Assembly: GCA_013214245.1 (NCBI GenBank)
Contig: JABSQE010000143.1
Coordinates: 1-44,491 of the forward strand
Direction of reading: 5' to 3'
Origin: Hyphomicrobiaceae bacterium
Lineage (GTDB): Bacteria > Pseudomonadota > Alphaproteobacteria > Rhizobiales > Hyphomicrobiaceae
DNA length: 44,491 nt
The position numbers and the translations under genes were made by a program. This document shows positions 23,820-34,263 of this stretch, one piece after another (positions within the stretch are counted from its first letter, which is position 1; the number at the start of each line of letters is the position of its first letter). The notes beneath the pieces were generated by a model. It ran no database searches, was not told where the DNA came from, and saw only the letters and a program-made list of their open reading frames with translations.

Positions 23820-24106
23820 AGATATCCGGCATTACAAAAAATTAATCGTTGCAATTCATGTGATATTGTTGCAGCGCTACGATTATAAAACGGGATCATA
23901 ATAGCAGAATTACATTCTGGCTTTATTTGCCTATCTAATTGTGTTGGGTTGATTTAAAAAAAGACATAAAAACATTTCAGTACTAATGAACATCAGCTAA
24001 CACACAACAAAATTTTTATGCTCATAAATATTCCTGAAATTATGAATGCCACTTGAAAGTTTAGAGCTATGCGTTTTAAACATCCATATCCATGTGCATA
24101 ACTACA

Positions 24107-25027
24107 TTATTCTAATGATGATTTCTCTACCACACCTAACGCATCGGCTAAACGTGACTGGGCACTACCTGGCTTAAGTGGCACTTGTTGACTCTCGTGT
24201 GGAGCCCAGCCAGTCATGGTTAAAATTTCAAATGTAGCGCGGATGCGACCATTTTTTTCACTAAACCTGTTAGTGTAAATTTCCGCAATTCGCATTAAGA
24301 AACCGCGTGTGGCAGGTATTGAACGGCGATCAATTAGTACATTACTAGCGCCCATCGCTTTTAATTCGCGCATCAGATGCAGTGGTGAAGCATAAGTAAC
24401 TGTTATCGTCTGACTATCTGTCACTGGCAAAGCAAAATCCGCCCGCTGTAACAGGCTACCAATATCGCGCAAGTCTGCGAATGGTGCTATTCGCGGAGAT
24501 ACACCACCATACAACTCAGTCTCAGCCTCTAGCGTAGCCTGACGCAGCTCGTTTAATGTGACTCCACCCAAAATAGCACCCAAAAATAGTCCGTCAGGCT
24601 TCAACGCTTGTCGAAGCTGAATGAGCGTGCCTGGTAAATCGTTTACAAACTGTAATGTTAGCGCAGAAACCAACAGGTCAAATCCAGCCGCTTTAAGCGG
24701 AAGTGACTCTTCATCCAACACAACGGCCGGTTTAGGTAAAAGTCGAGTTAGCGGTAGAGATAGTTCTGAACTAATCACAACGTTTGTACTGGGCCGTTCG
24801 CGAAGCATCTTGCAAACGACACCGGTTGCTGCAGAAAGGCAAAGCGTAGTTGAAAATCTACGTCGAACTAGATCTAGGCGTTCCTTAAAGTCATCCGCAA
24901 CGTAATGCAGCATAAAATCGGGAATATTATTATTGAGTACAGCTCGCTCACGATGGCGTATAAGCATGTGACGATCAAAAATCTGCGGCGGGATTTCAGT
25001 TGCTATCAATTTTACCCTCCTTGGCAA
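24107..25027 (-). CDS. SAM-dependent methyltransferase (BioC/NDUFAF5-like)
   Basis: 306 aa; IFDRHMLIRHRERAV..., FDLLVSALTLQFVNDLPGTLIQLRQALKPDGLFLGAILGG. Confidence 0.85.
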   Translation of the reverse strand: MPRRVKLIATEIPPQIFDRHMLIRHRERAVLNNNIPDFMLHYVADDFKERLDLVRRRFSTTLCLSAATGVVCKMLRERPSTNVVISSELSLPLTRLLPKPAVVLDEESLPLKAAGFDLLVSALTLQFVNDLPGTLIQLRQALKPDGLFLGAILGGVTLNELRQATLEAETELYGGVSPRIAPFADLRDIGSLLQRADFALPVTDSQTITVTYASPLHLMRELKAMGASNVLIDRRSIPATRGFLMRIAEIYTNRFSEKNGRIRATFEILTMTGWAPHESQQVPLKPGSAQSRLADALGVVEKSSLE

Positions 25028-25733
25028 CCAATCAAATCTACATTAATAATCAGTATTTTATAGGCAATATCAAAAATGTACGACTTAAAAGAACACAATT
25101 AAAAGCATAATCTGGAACCTCAATACAAAAACTCTCGGTTTATGCTTACAGCCAAAATAAGACAAATGCGTTGTTACGGATAACGATTTTAGACATATGG
25201 TGTAAATGATCCCACATTACCAACTGCAAACGTAGATTACCTAACAAACACACTGAGCCGGATCAAACTTCAACATTTTATCCATTGCTTTCTGCGTCAT
25301 AATGCCTCTCTCTTGCTAACTTATTTCAATTAAAACTATTGTGTTCTCTTACATATTTAAATCGTTTCACCTACGCAAGGAATCGCGCAATACCTCAAAT
25401 GTTGTTCTAAACTCTTGAGTTTGGAGCGTTTTTAAATCGTAATGACTTCAGTATATTTTTTTTAGGCTGAAAGACAAAATAATACATTTAAACTTTTTGA
25501 TTTAAGTCTCGAAACTAACTTCAATGTGGTTGCATCTTTGTGTAAGTGTGCAACTTAATGTAAGACTGTATTGAAAGAATTTTGATTCTTGCATAAAACT
25601 GTAGCATCCGTTTATTTTAATTTTGTTATAGTATCAGATGTTGAAGAGCAGCGATCAAAAAGTGGTTATACAATGGCAAGCGATTCAACCTCCAACTAAC
25701 TAACAATCGCCCACGGTGAAGGATCGAATAGGT

Positions 25734-26393
25734 ATGTCGAGCGAGGAGAATGCTCTAGATTACGAAGCCCTGACACAAGACGCAATGCGTAGTGTCGTAA
25801 GGCGTGTTTTAGAGCGGACAGTTAATCAGGGTTTGCCAGGTGATCATCACTTCTACATCTCTTTCGATACTCTTATACCAGGCGTGATTCTATCAAAACG
25901 TCTGCGCGAAAGATACGAAGATGAAATGACTATAGTTCTGCAGCATCGTTTTTGGGATCTCGCTATAGGTGAAGAATACTTTGAAGTTAAACTCACATTT
26001 GACGGTATTCCTGAGCGCCTGGTTGTACCATTCGAGGCGATCAAAGTTTTTTTTGATCCAAGCGTGCGCTATGGATTGCAATTTGAATCACGTACTAAAG
26101 ACGGTAGCATGGTATCACCGCCTGCAACGCCTGGCCGCGGCGATAACGAGCCATTCTCACCCACATCAGCAGAGATTCAGATGAGAGACTTGACTGTGCA
26201 TGACAAGACAACCGTCATCAAAGACAAAACGCCACACAATGCACGCGGTAATCACTTGCATAACATTTTAGTCAAGGCAGAAGCAAAGTTTGAGGGTAAT
26301 GCACAGGAAAATAAGACAACCGAAGATGCGGACTCAGAGAATAAATCACTCAGCGCTAATATCGTAAGTCTTGATGCGTTCCGAAAAAAATAG
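25734..26393 (+). CDS. sspB: ClpXP adaptor/specificity factor SspB, alphaproteobacterial type
   Basis: DYEALTQDAMRSVVRRVLERTVNQGLPGDHHFYISFDTLIPGVILSKRLRERYEDEMTIVLQHRFWDL; C-terminal IVSLDAFRKK; ATG at 25734 preferred over GTG 25716. Confidence 0.88.
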   Translation: MSSEENALDYEALTQDAMRSVVRRVLERTVNQGLPGDHHFYISFDTLIPGVILSKRLRERYEDEMTIVLQHRFWDLAIGEEYFEVKLTFDGIPERLVVPFEAIKVFFDPSVRYGLQFESRTKDGSMVSPPATPGRGDNEPFSPTSAEIQMRDLTVHDKTTVIKDKTPHNARGNHLHNILVKAEAKFEGNAQENKTTEDADSENKSLSANIVSLDAFRKK

Positions 26394-26561
26394 CGTTTGC
26401 GTTTTATGCTACGCGCATAAATAATTTGAACAGGCTCATAACGCCTATGATTGGGTTGAACATTCAGACATTGGCTTTCCTACATTTGACTGGGTGAATT
26501 AGATCTGAAAGCGTTACACCCCTTTACATTAACTATACTTCAAAAGTTATAAGGATTAGAA

Positions 26562-27953
26562 ATGAGCACTACGCGCACCGAAAGCGACACGTTTGGACCC
26601 GTTGAAGTTGCAACTGATTGCTATTGGGGAGCTCAAGCTCAGCGCTCCCTAGAAAACTTTAAAATTGGATGGGAAATACAACCGCTACCCATTATTCGTG
26701 CTCTTGGTATCGTGAAACGCGCATGTGCTGAAGCAAATCTAGCGCTTGATAAAATTAGCCCAGATATTGCTGGTGTCATAATTAATGCTGCACAAGAAGT
26801 GATCGAAGGTAAGTTAGATAAACATTTTCCACTTGTCGTATGGCAGACTGGCTCGGGAACGCAATCCAATATGAATGCCAACGAGGTGATTGCAAATCGT
26901 GCCATAGAAATGTTAGGGGGAATTAAAGGTTCAAAAAAACCTATTCATCCGAATGATCATGTTAATATGAGTCAATCGTCAAATGACACGTTTCCAACCG
27001 CAATGTATATTGCATGTGCGGTTGAGATACATCGCACGTTAATACCTGCATTGCAACAATTACATACAGAGCTCATAAAGAAAACGGACAACTGGTCGAA
27101 CATTATTAAAATTGGTCGCACACACACTCAGGATGCAACACCATTAACTCTCGGCCAAGAATTTTCTGGTTACGCTCAACAAATTGAAAATGGTATTGCC
27201 CGAATAAAATCTACTGTGCCGCAACTCATGGAGTTGGCTCAGGGTGGTACAGCCGTAGGAACAGGCCTAAATGCTCCGCGGGAGTTCGCAGAAAAAGTCG
27301 CCCAATCAGTTTCTAACATTACTGGGTTGCCATTTACAACAGCTCCTAATAAATTTGAAGCATTAGCTGCGCATGACGCGATGGTTTTTTCCCACGGAGC
27401 GATCAACACTGTTGCGGCATCTTTGTTCAAAATTGCGAATGACATTCGCTTTTTAGGCTCCGGGCCCCGTTCTGGTCTTGGTGAGCTTGCTTTGCCTGAG
27501 AATGAACCAGGGTCGTCTATTATGCCAGGTAAAGTTAACCCAACCCAATGCGAAGCTATTACTCAAGTCTGTGTACAAGTTTTTGGTAATCATGCTGCAC
27601 TTTCTTTTGCGGGAAGCCAAGGGCACTTCGAACTAAACGTTTTCAATCCAGTTATGGCCTATAACTTCCTGCAATCGGTACGCTTAATGTCGGACGCATC
27701 TGTCTCTTTCACTAAAAACTGTATTATTGGAATTACCCCTCGAGAAGACAATATCAGAATTGGCCTTGAACGCTCCTTGATGTTAGTTACGGCACTTGCA
27801 CCAAAGATTGGTTATGACAATGCAGCTAAGATTGCTAAAACTGCACACGTCAATGGTACTACTTTACGTGAGGAAGCTGTTAAAGGTGGGTATGTAACAG
27901 AGCCTGAATTTGATAATATAGTTAGGCCAGAGAAGATGATTTCTTCAGAATGA
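26562..27953 (+). CDS. fumC: Class II fumarate hydratase
   Basis: 463 aa; [48 protein letters not shown], signature [11 protein letters not shown]. Confidence 0.98.
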   Translation: MSTTRTESDTFGPVEVATDCYWGAQAQRSLENFKIGWEIQPLPIIRALGIVKRACAEANLALDKISPDIAGVIINAAQEVIEGKLDKHFPLVVWQTGSGTQSNMNANEVIANRAIEMLGGIKGSKKPIHPNDHVNMSQSSNDTFPTAMYIACAVEIHRTLIPALQQLHTELIKKTDNWSNIIKIGRTHTQDATPLTLGQEFSGYAQQIENGIARIKSTVPQLMELAQGGTAVGTGLNAPREFAEKVAQSVSNITGLPFTTAPNKFEALAAHDAMVFSHGAINTVAASLFKIANDIRFLGSGPRSGLGELALPENEPGSSIMPGKVNPTQCEAITQVCVQVFGNHAALSFAGSQGHFELNVFNPVMAYNFLQSVRLMSDASVSFTKNCIIGITPREDNIRIGLERSLMLVTALAPKIGYDNAAKIAKTAHVNGTTLREEAVKGGYVTEPEFDNIVRPEKMISSE

Positions 27954-28240
27954 TAGAAGAAAATATCCACTAGATGTGCCGTGCTACCTTAAAAAGCTTT
28001 ATATAATATGGCCAGGGGCAGGGCGCCAATTTGACACTTATTGCTGTTCAATGATGTTAAAAGGTTGCTGTGTCCCGTTATATAAAGATTTGTATTTTAT
28101 TCAGGGCTTTACGCCTTTATCGCGAGAATTGAGTAAATCATGGTAAAGTTATAAAAATTTCAAGTATATTTCTATAGGCAGCAGCGACAATTGTATTTCT
28201 GCGTGTTAACATCGTTTAAGACAATAGAGAGCGCAATTAA

Positions 28241-29227
28241 ATGAAGTTGACATCAGGCGGCAAAAACGGGCGTTCAGCCTTACACCAAATTATATTCTGC
28301 AAGATACAGATGCTTCTTAACAATAGTAAAGTTTTGGTTGAAATATGCTCTGTAATCGGCTTGCGTCGTCGTTCAGCCAAGGTTTACGGTCAGATTGGTT
28401 CACTTGAAGTCCGTCTAGCACGTACAAAATCAGACATGAGGCTTGCACAACGTCTACGCTACAAAGTTTTTTACGAAGAAATGTCAGCTAAACCAAATGT
28501 ACATTCTCAAATGCGGCGGCGCGATCAAGATCCTTATGATAAATTCTGTGATCATCTATTGGTATTTGATAGAGATGCCGCGCCTAATTCAAGATTCATA
28601 AAGAATCCAGTTCGCATAACTAGTGTTGTTGGAACTTATCGTGTCCTAAGGCAAGATATGAAGACTGGAAGTCGGGGATTTTACACGCAATCTGAGTACG
28701 ATATTGCACCCTTAATTGCGGCACGTACGCCTCGGTATCGTTTTATGGAGCTTGGAAGGTCGTGTGTTCTTAAACCTTATAGAAACAAGCGGACAGTAGA
28801 ACTACTTTGGCAAGGTCTTTGGTCTTACGTACGCGAACACGACATAGATGTCATGATAGGCTGCGCAAGCTTTGAGGGAACAGATCCCAAAAAACATGCT
28901 CAGGCACTAAGCTTATTATATCATGATAGGCTCGCACCAAAGGGCTGGTATGTGAGAGCGCATGATAAACTTTTTGTAGACATGAATCTTATTCCCAAAA
29001 ACAAAATTAACATGAAGACAGCTATAAAAGCTCTTCCCCCTTTAATTAAAGGTTATTTACGACTTGGAGCTTATATAGGAGATGGCGCTGTAATAGATCG
29101 CCAATTCGGTACTGTAGATGTTTTAATTATTTTACCCGTAGAGAACATAGATCCCCGCTATTTTGGTCATTTCGGCGCTCCCAATGAACGTCAAAAGCGT
29201 GTTGCCTCGGGTCTTCCAGTAGCTTAG
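28241..29227 (+). CDS. GNAT-fold acyltransferase, L-ornithine N-alpha-acylacyltransferase (OlsB-like)
   Basis: LEVRLARTKSDMRLAQRLRYKVFYEEMSA...DPYDKFCDHLLVFD...VGTYRVLRQD...FMELGRSCVLKPYRNKRTVELLWQGLWSY. Confidence 0.85.
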   Translation: MKLTSGGKNGRSALHQIIFCKIQMLLNNSKVLVEICSVIGLRRRSAKVYGQIGSLEVRLARTKSDMRLAQRLRYKVFYEEMSAKPNVHSQMRRRDQDPYDKFCDHLLVFDRDAAPNSRFIKNPVRITSVVGTYRVLRQDMKTGSRGFYTQSEYDIAPLIAARTPRYRFMELGRSCVLKPYRNKRTVELLWQGLWSYVREHDIDVMIGCASFEGTDPKKHAQALSLLYHDRLAPKGWYVRAHDKLFVDMNLIPKNKINMKTAIKALPPLIKGYLRLGAYIGDGAVIDRQFGTVDVLIILPVENIDPRYFGHFGAPNERQKRVASGLPVA

Positions 29228-29454
29228 ATCATTTATAAGTATAAATTATCATTATAATTAGCATATTTCAAAGATTCATGAAACTAACATTTCAGTAGTG
29301 GAGTTGATTCTAAACCAAGCACAAAATCATTATCTTCTAAAACGTCTTAAATTTTAAAGTTCATTATTAAGTGGTAGATCTCAGCTTACGTCAGATTAAA
29401 AGCACATATGTCCAAGTTTCTCTCCATAATAAACTAGTATAATTTTTATTAGTA

Positions 29455-31026
29455 TTACATCGGAGAAAAGTTTGTTCGAGAAATAAAAGAGTGTTCGGTA
29501 TTTATGCCATCAACAGCTATGATCAAAACGCGGTGATCTTGCCAAATCCACTTAGTGTAAGAGCTACCAATTCTTTGAGGTACCAAGTCAATGACTTTCT
29601 GACTTCTTAAATCAATGAGTGCAGCATAATCAATCCCTATCTTTTCATCACGCGTTCCTATTTGGCCCGCTTTAAACATTAAAATACCTATATCTTTTAA
29701 CTCATCTTTTTTTTCCCAGCTGAGTATTTTAGGCTGACCATCGGATACCATTTCAAGAGGAACAAGGAGTTTGGGGAAGTCTTTGTGTTGTGCAATATAG
29801 TTTTCATGCATATGACTAATTCTCCAAGGACCGAAAGTTTGGCGTGTCAATGTTAAATTTTGGTCTTCGAAGGGGATGCCAATTCGTATCAATCCGGACT
29901 GAGCGCTTTTAAGTCTCGGATTAATGTCCAAAGCTTGCTTAAAGCTACTTGCTGCTGCATCAAACTCAAACATAGCCTCTTCAATTTCACCCTTAGCCCA
30001 TAAAATAGTCGCATTAGTAGAATTCAAGCGCATTGCTTTATTAATTTCTTGCAGACCAAGTTCTGGATTACCTTTTTTTTTATACATTAAAGCCAAATAC
30101 GCAAAAGCTTTTCCGGATTTTCTTGATAATGATAAAGATCTAGTCAAATCTCGTTTAGCTTCTTCAAAATTTTCTAACAGAACATTGGCATGTCCACGTT
30201 CTAAATAAGCTTCCGAAAATTTTGGCCGTAATTCAATTGCCTTGTCAAAATCTTTGATAGCAGCATTTAATTTACGCGCTTGTAGGTACACTAGGCCTCG
30301 TACCAAATAACTATTTGGATCCATAGGTGCAATTGCAATAGCGCGATTTATATCATTCGTAGCTTGTGTGTAATTATTGAGATGGGTATGAACTTGACTG
30401 CGAAGTCGATAACCTAGCGCAAATTTTGGATGACTTAAAAGTGCTCTATTTAGATCACGCATTGCTGCATACGGGCGCCTCTGTGTTATTTTAACATTTG
30501 CCCGACCTGCAAGGGGAGCAACTTCATGCGGTGATAATTTTATAGCGGCTGTGTAATCTGCGATTGCCAGGACTAGCTCACCCTTAGCTGCTAATGCAGC
30601 AGCACGATTATTAAGCGCCGAAACATAATCAGGAACTAAAATAGCAGCACGGTTAAAATCTTTTATAGATTCATCAATGTAATTAAGACTTAACAGTAAC
30701 ACACCTCTATTATTGTAAGCTGCTGCATACTCAGGAAAGAACTTCACGGCATTGTTGAAATCCTTTAGAGCATGCTTTGAATATCCAAGACTCGCATAAA
30801 TAACTCCGCGGTCTGTATAAAAAATACCCCTGTAATCATTAGACAGCAGTTGATCTTCGAGTGCTTCAGAATAAAGCCTAATGGCTAAATCAAACCTACC
30901 TTGTTCTTGTGCTAACGCTCCTTGCTTTGCCTTGAACAAACTACTCTGTTCTTCAGCCGCAAGTCCTATGCAAAATTTAATTAAAAAAAACAAATAAATT
31001 AGAAACAGTTTAACAATCGTATACAT
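29455..31026 (-). CDS. TPR-repeat protein with signal peptide and distinct C-terminal domain
   Basis: 523 aa; hydrophobic N-terminus; about 10 TPR units (e.g. YYTDRGVIYASLGYSKHALKDFNNAVKFFPEYAAAYNNRGVLLLSL); about 120 aa non-TPR C-terminus. Confidence 0.88.
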   Translation of the reverse strand: MYTIVKLFLIYLFFLIKFCIGLAAEEQSSLFKAKQGALAQEQGRFDLAIRLYSEALEDQLLSNDYRGIFYTDRGVIYASLGYSKHALKDFNNAVKFFPEYAAAYNNRGVLLLSLNYIDESIKDFNRAAILVPDYVSALNNRAAALAAKGELVLAIADYTAAIKLSPHEVAPLAGRANVKITQRRPYAAMRDLNRALLSHPKFALGYRLRSQVHTHLNNYTQATNDINRAIAIAPMDPNSYLVRGLVYLQARKLNAAIKDFDKAIELRPKFSEAYLERGHANVLLENFEEAKRDLTRSLSLSRKSGKAFAYLALMYKKKGNPELGLQEINKAMRLNSTNATILWAKGEIEEAMFEFDAAASSFKQALDINPRLKSAQSGLIRIGIPFEDQNLTLTRQTFGPWRISHMHENYIAQHKDFPKLLVPLEMVSDGQPKILSWEKKDELKDIGILMFKAGQIGTRDEKIGIDYAALIDLRSQKVIDLVPQRIGSSYTKWIWQDHRVLIIAVDGINTEHSFISRTNFSPM

Positions 31027-31175
31027 GCTAAGATTTTACAGTTAAATTAATATAAAAAATACTAGAACGCCTTGCATTTTTAAACTATCTGTAATGGTTA
31101 TCAAGACTGATAACCAAGAATGTTTCTAATTCAATATACATGTGTTCGTTGCACAAAATTTTTTTGATACAAAGA

Positions 31176-32599
31176 CTATTTAATCTGCCAAGTAGTAATA
31201 ATCTTACCTGTTTCTGGATGCTTCCTGTCCATTAATCTTATACCCATACCATTCAGTTCGTTACGTATACGATCAGCGTCTGCCCAATTTTTTTCTTGAC
31301 GCGCAGCACTACGCGCCGCGATGAGTTGATCTATTCTAGATGCAGAGATCGGCAAATCGGATTGCACCTTATGATGATCTTCAAAAGAAATCCCTAGAAA
31401 GCGAGCATTGACCGACAACTCTTCTGCAGCTGTTTTTGAGCCTTTTTCTGCAGAATTAGCAAGGCTATGCAACTCAGCAATAGCGCCTGGTGTGTTGAGA
31501 TCATTACACAAGTGACTTAATATAGTATCCGTCAAATGAGGCGCAGCATCGATGTTGTGGGTCGTGTGTATATTAACCCAACGAGTGTAAGTTTTTTCTG
31601 CTTCGATCAGAGCGGCAACCGTCCAATTTATAGGTTGACGATAATGAGTTGTGAGCATAGCAATGCGAATTGCAGGGCCAGACCAGATACGATTGCCAAA
31701 CTTTTTTGTCTCAAGTAAGTCGCGAATAGCGATCACATTACCTAAGCTTTTTGACATTTTTTCACCTTCGACTTTTAGAAAGCCGTTGTGCATCCACACT
31801 TGTGCCATTAGTTCAGTGCCGTGAGCGCATCGACTTTGCGCGATCTCATTCTCATGATGTGGGAATATTAGATCAATGCCACCACCGTGAATATCAAACA
31901 CTTACCAAGATAACGTTCTGACATTGCAGAGCACTCAATATGCCAGCCCGGTCTACCCTTGGCTTTAATGTTACCCGGTGAAACCCATGAAGGTTCATCT
32001 TTTTTAGATGGTTTCCATAGTACAAAGTCCATAGGATTCTTTTTGTACGGAGCGACTTCGATGCGAACACCAGCCTCCATATCGTTTAAAGTTCTATAAG
32101 ATAGGCTACCGTAATCCGACATTGAAGAAACATCGAAAAGCACGTGATCTTCAGCAACGTATGCATTGCCTCTACTAATAAGATTGTTAATAAAATCTCG
32201 CATTTCCGGGATATGACCTGTAGCTCGAGGCTCGAAAGTAGGGTCGAGAACTTCAAGTGCGCTGATATCCTGGTGAAACTGTGCTTCAGTTTTAGTGGTA
32301 ATTAGGTTAATAGCTTCGTTGAGAGGGACGTTTGGATAATCCTCTAAAGCCCGCTGATTAATCTTATCATCGACATCTGTAATATTTCGCACATATGTAA
32401 CAGACCGAATTCCAAAAATGTGCCTTAAAACTCTATATAGTACATCAAACACTACCACAGGTCTAGCATTACCAATATGCGCTAAATCATATACTGTAGG
32501 CCCACATACATACATTCTTACATTCTGCTAATCAATAGGAACAAATTGATCTTTAATGCGAGTTAAAGAATTGTACAGCATAATTTTTTGTTCTGCCAC
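31176..32599 (-). pseudogene. cysS: Cysteinyl-tRNA synthetase, disrupted by an in-frame TAG and a -1 frameshift
   Basis: Two ORFs (32515-31868 and 31901-31176) join into one Cys[20 protein letters not shown] ... SERYLGK / [18 protein letters not shown] ... KMSKSLGN ... Upstream in frame: (GTG)[42 protein letters not shown] at complement(32528..32530); AAGGA before the GTG at 32599. Confidence 0.93.
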
Positions 32600-32944
32600 G
32601 ACAAAAATTCCTTGGTGGGGTAATATTAGTATAACCTATTTTTAGGCTCAATTACTACAATGAGTAAAATTACTTCTCAAAAATCGTTAATAATGGAAGT
32701 TATGAAAAAACTAAGTCTTTATGCTATGCTTACAGTAAAAGTTAATCAGAAAAAATGTCCATATGGTAATTGTTTCTTATACCAGACATGATAAAAAGAC
32801 TTAATGTATTAAACCTTGTTAAAATTAATTTACTTAAAGTTAATAAAATCTTCTTTTACAACAATATGCCGTATTTGGGACGTAATAATGTACTATAAAC
32901 TACTAATTAACTTAAAAAACAAACATTTATAAACTGAATTGGTT

Positions 32945-33889
32945 ATGGCTGTATCTAGGACTTGTATCTTGAAATCACTATATTTTTTTACTTTCTCTAT
33001 TATTACAGTTTTTTTTTTATCAACTCCTTTACTCAAAACAGCTTTTGCTCAGGGTTGGCAATGGCCTTGGGAGAGGAATGAACAAAAGTTTGTCTCGCCA
33101 TCTTCTTCAAAGCCGTTACCCGCCTTTCCCTCATCAAAACCAAGTACGGCTGCAGTCGACTTGCTTGGACGGGCTCCTATATGTTTAGAGCTTGAACAAC
33201 GTTTAGCAGCCGCTGCAAATCAGGAGAATCTTACACATCTACGAATACCTGAGATAGAAAAAGAAATAAACAAAGTTCAACGAAATTTAAAAATTTCTGA
33301 AATACGTCTTGAGCCCTCTGATTGTTATGACAATTTCCTATTCTCTCGCGCTTTACGTAGAACACAGAGTTGTATTTCGCTTGATTATGCTGTCAGGGAA
33401 TCGATACGAAAACTTGAAATACTTCATAAACAGCGACAACAAATTAAAGAACATGATGATCGGTCCCATCAGGACGATATTATAAAAAAACTTGCATTTA
33501 ATAACTGTGGAGGCGTTTACAATCGAGAAGCGCGGCGACGCAACCCATTTACAAATTTCTGGCAGGATGAAGAGGATAGCGATAGTAAAATAATTGGAAA
33601 CACATTCGCAGGCCTCCCTTTTGCGACATATAGAACAGTTTGTGTAAGATTGTGTGATGGCTTTTATTTTCCGGTCAGCTTCTCCACACTACCAACATAT
33701 TTCATGCGTGACGCGCAGAAATGTCAATCTAGATGCGCAGCACCTTCAGAGCTATATTATCACCAAAATCCAGGACAGTCAGTTGATCAAATGGTTGCCC
33801 ATCAAACACAAAAGCCATATACTCAGTTAGACACGGCATTTCGATATCGTAAGGAATATGTAGCCGGATGTTCTTGCAAAAAAGGCTAG
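32945..33889 (+). CDS. DUF2865 domain-containing protein, predicted exported
   Basis: Signal peptide-like N-terminus ending TAFAQG; YRTVCVRLCDGFYFPVSFSTLPTYFMRDAQKCQSRCAAPSELYYHQNPGQSVDQMV...AFRYRKEYVAGCSCK. Confidence 0.88.
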   Translation: MAVSRTCILKSLYFFTFSIITVFFLSTPLLKTAFAQGWQWPWERNEQKFVSPSSSKPLPAFPSSKPSTAAVDLLGRAPICLELEQRLAAAANQENLTHLRIPEIEKEINKVQRNLKISEIRLEPSDCYDNFLFSRALRRTQSCISLDYAVRESIRKLEILHKQRQQIKEHDDRSHQDDIIKKLAFNNCGGVYNREARRRNPFTNFWQDEEDSDSKIIGNTFAGLPFATYRTVCVRLCDGFYFPVSFSTLPTYFMRDAQKCQSRCAAPSELYYHQNPGQSVDQMVAHQTQKPYTQLDTAFRYRKEYVAGCSCKKG

Positions 33890-33993
33890 GTATATGTCAT
33901 TAATAGTAATTAGCCAATATCAATACACCTGCTCAGCTAACTACAACGTGAGTCCTAGCCTTTATAAAAAGTTACTACGAAGGTTTAAAAATT

Positions 33994-34039
33994 AACTATG
34001 ATAGAAAATATCAAAAAAAAAGATTTTGCTATCATAGTT
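33994..34039. repeat. 11-bp perfect inverted repeat with ~24 nt A-rich loop
   Basis: aactatgatag (33994-34004) and ctatcatagtt (34029-34039) are exact reverse complements. Confidence 0.65.
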
Positions 34040-34263
34040 TGTGTCGTTTTAAGAAGAATACCGTATATGAATGGATCATTATTGTTATAATTACATGGTA
34101 CCAGAGAGAGGATATACATTCATGCTTACATTTAGAAACAGGTACAGAAAAAATTGCTGTAATTTTTTGTTTAATTTGAAGGCGATTAGAGAATATAGGT
34201 ATTGAAACGAACCAATTACCATCCATATAGTAATGAGTGTACATGCATAAAATGCCAGAGGTT

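Noticed and set aside
26403-26421. Hairpin tttatgc-tacgc-gcataaa just after sspB
   Set aside because: Only a 7-bp stem and no T-tract; too weak to call a terminator.
27954-28240. GC-richer patch ggccaggggcagggcgcc after fumC, considered as a tRNA or ncRNA
   Set aside because: No cloverleaf, no TTCRANY T-loop, no known RNA signature.
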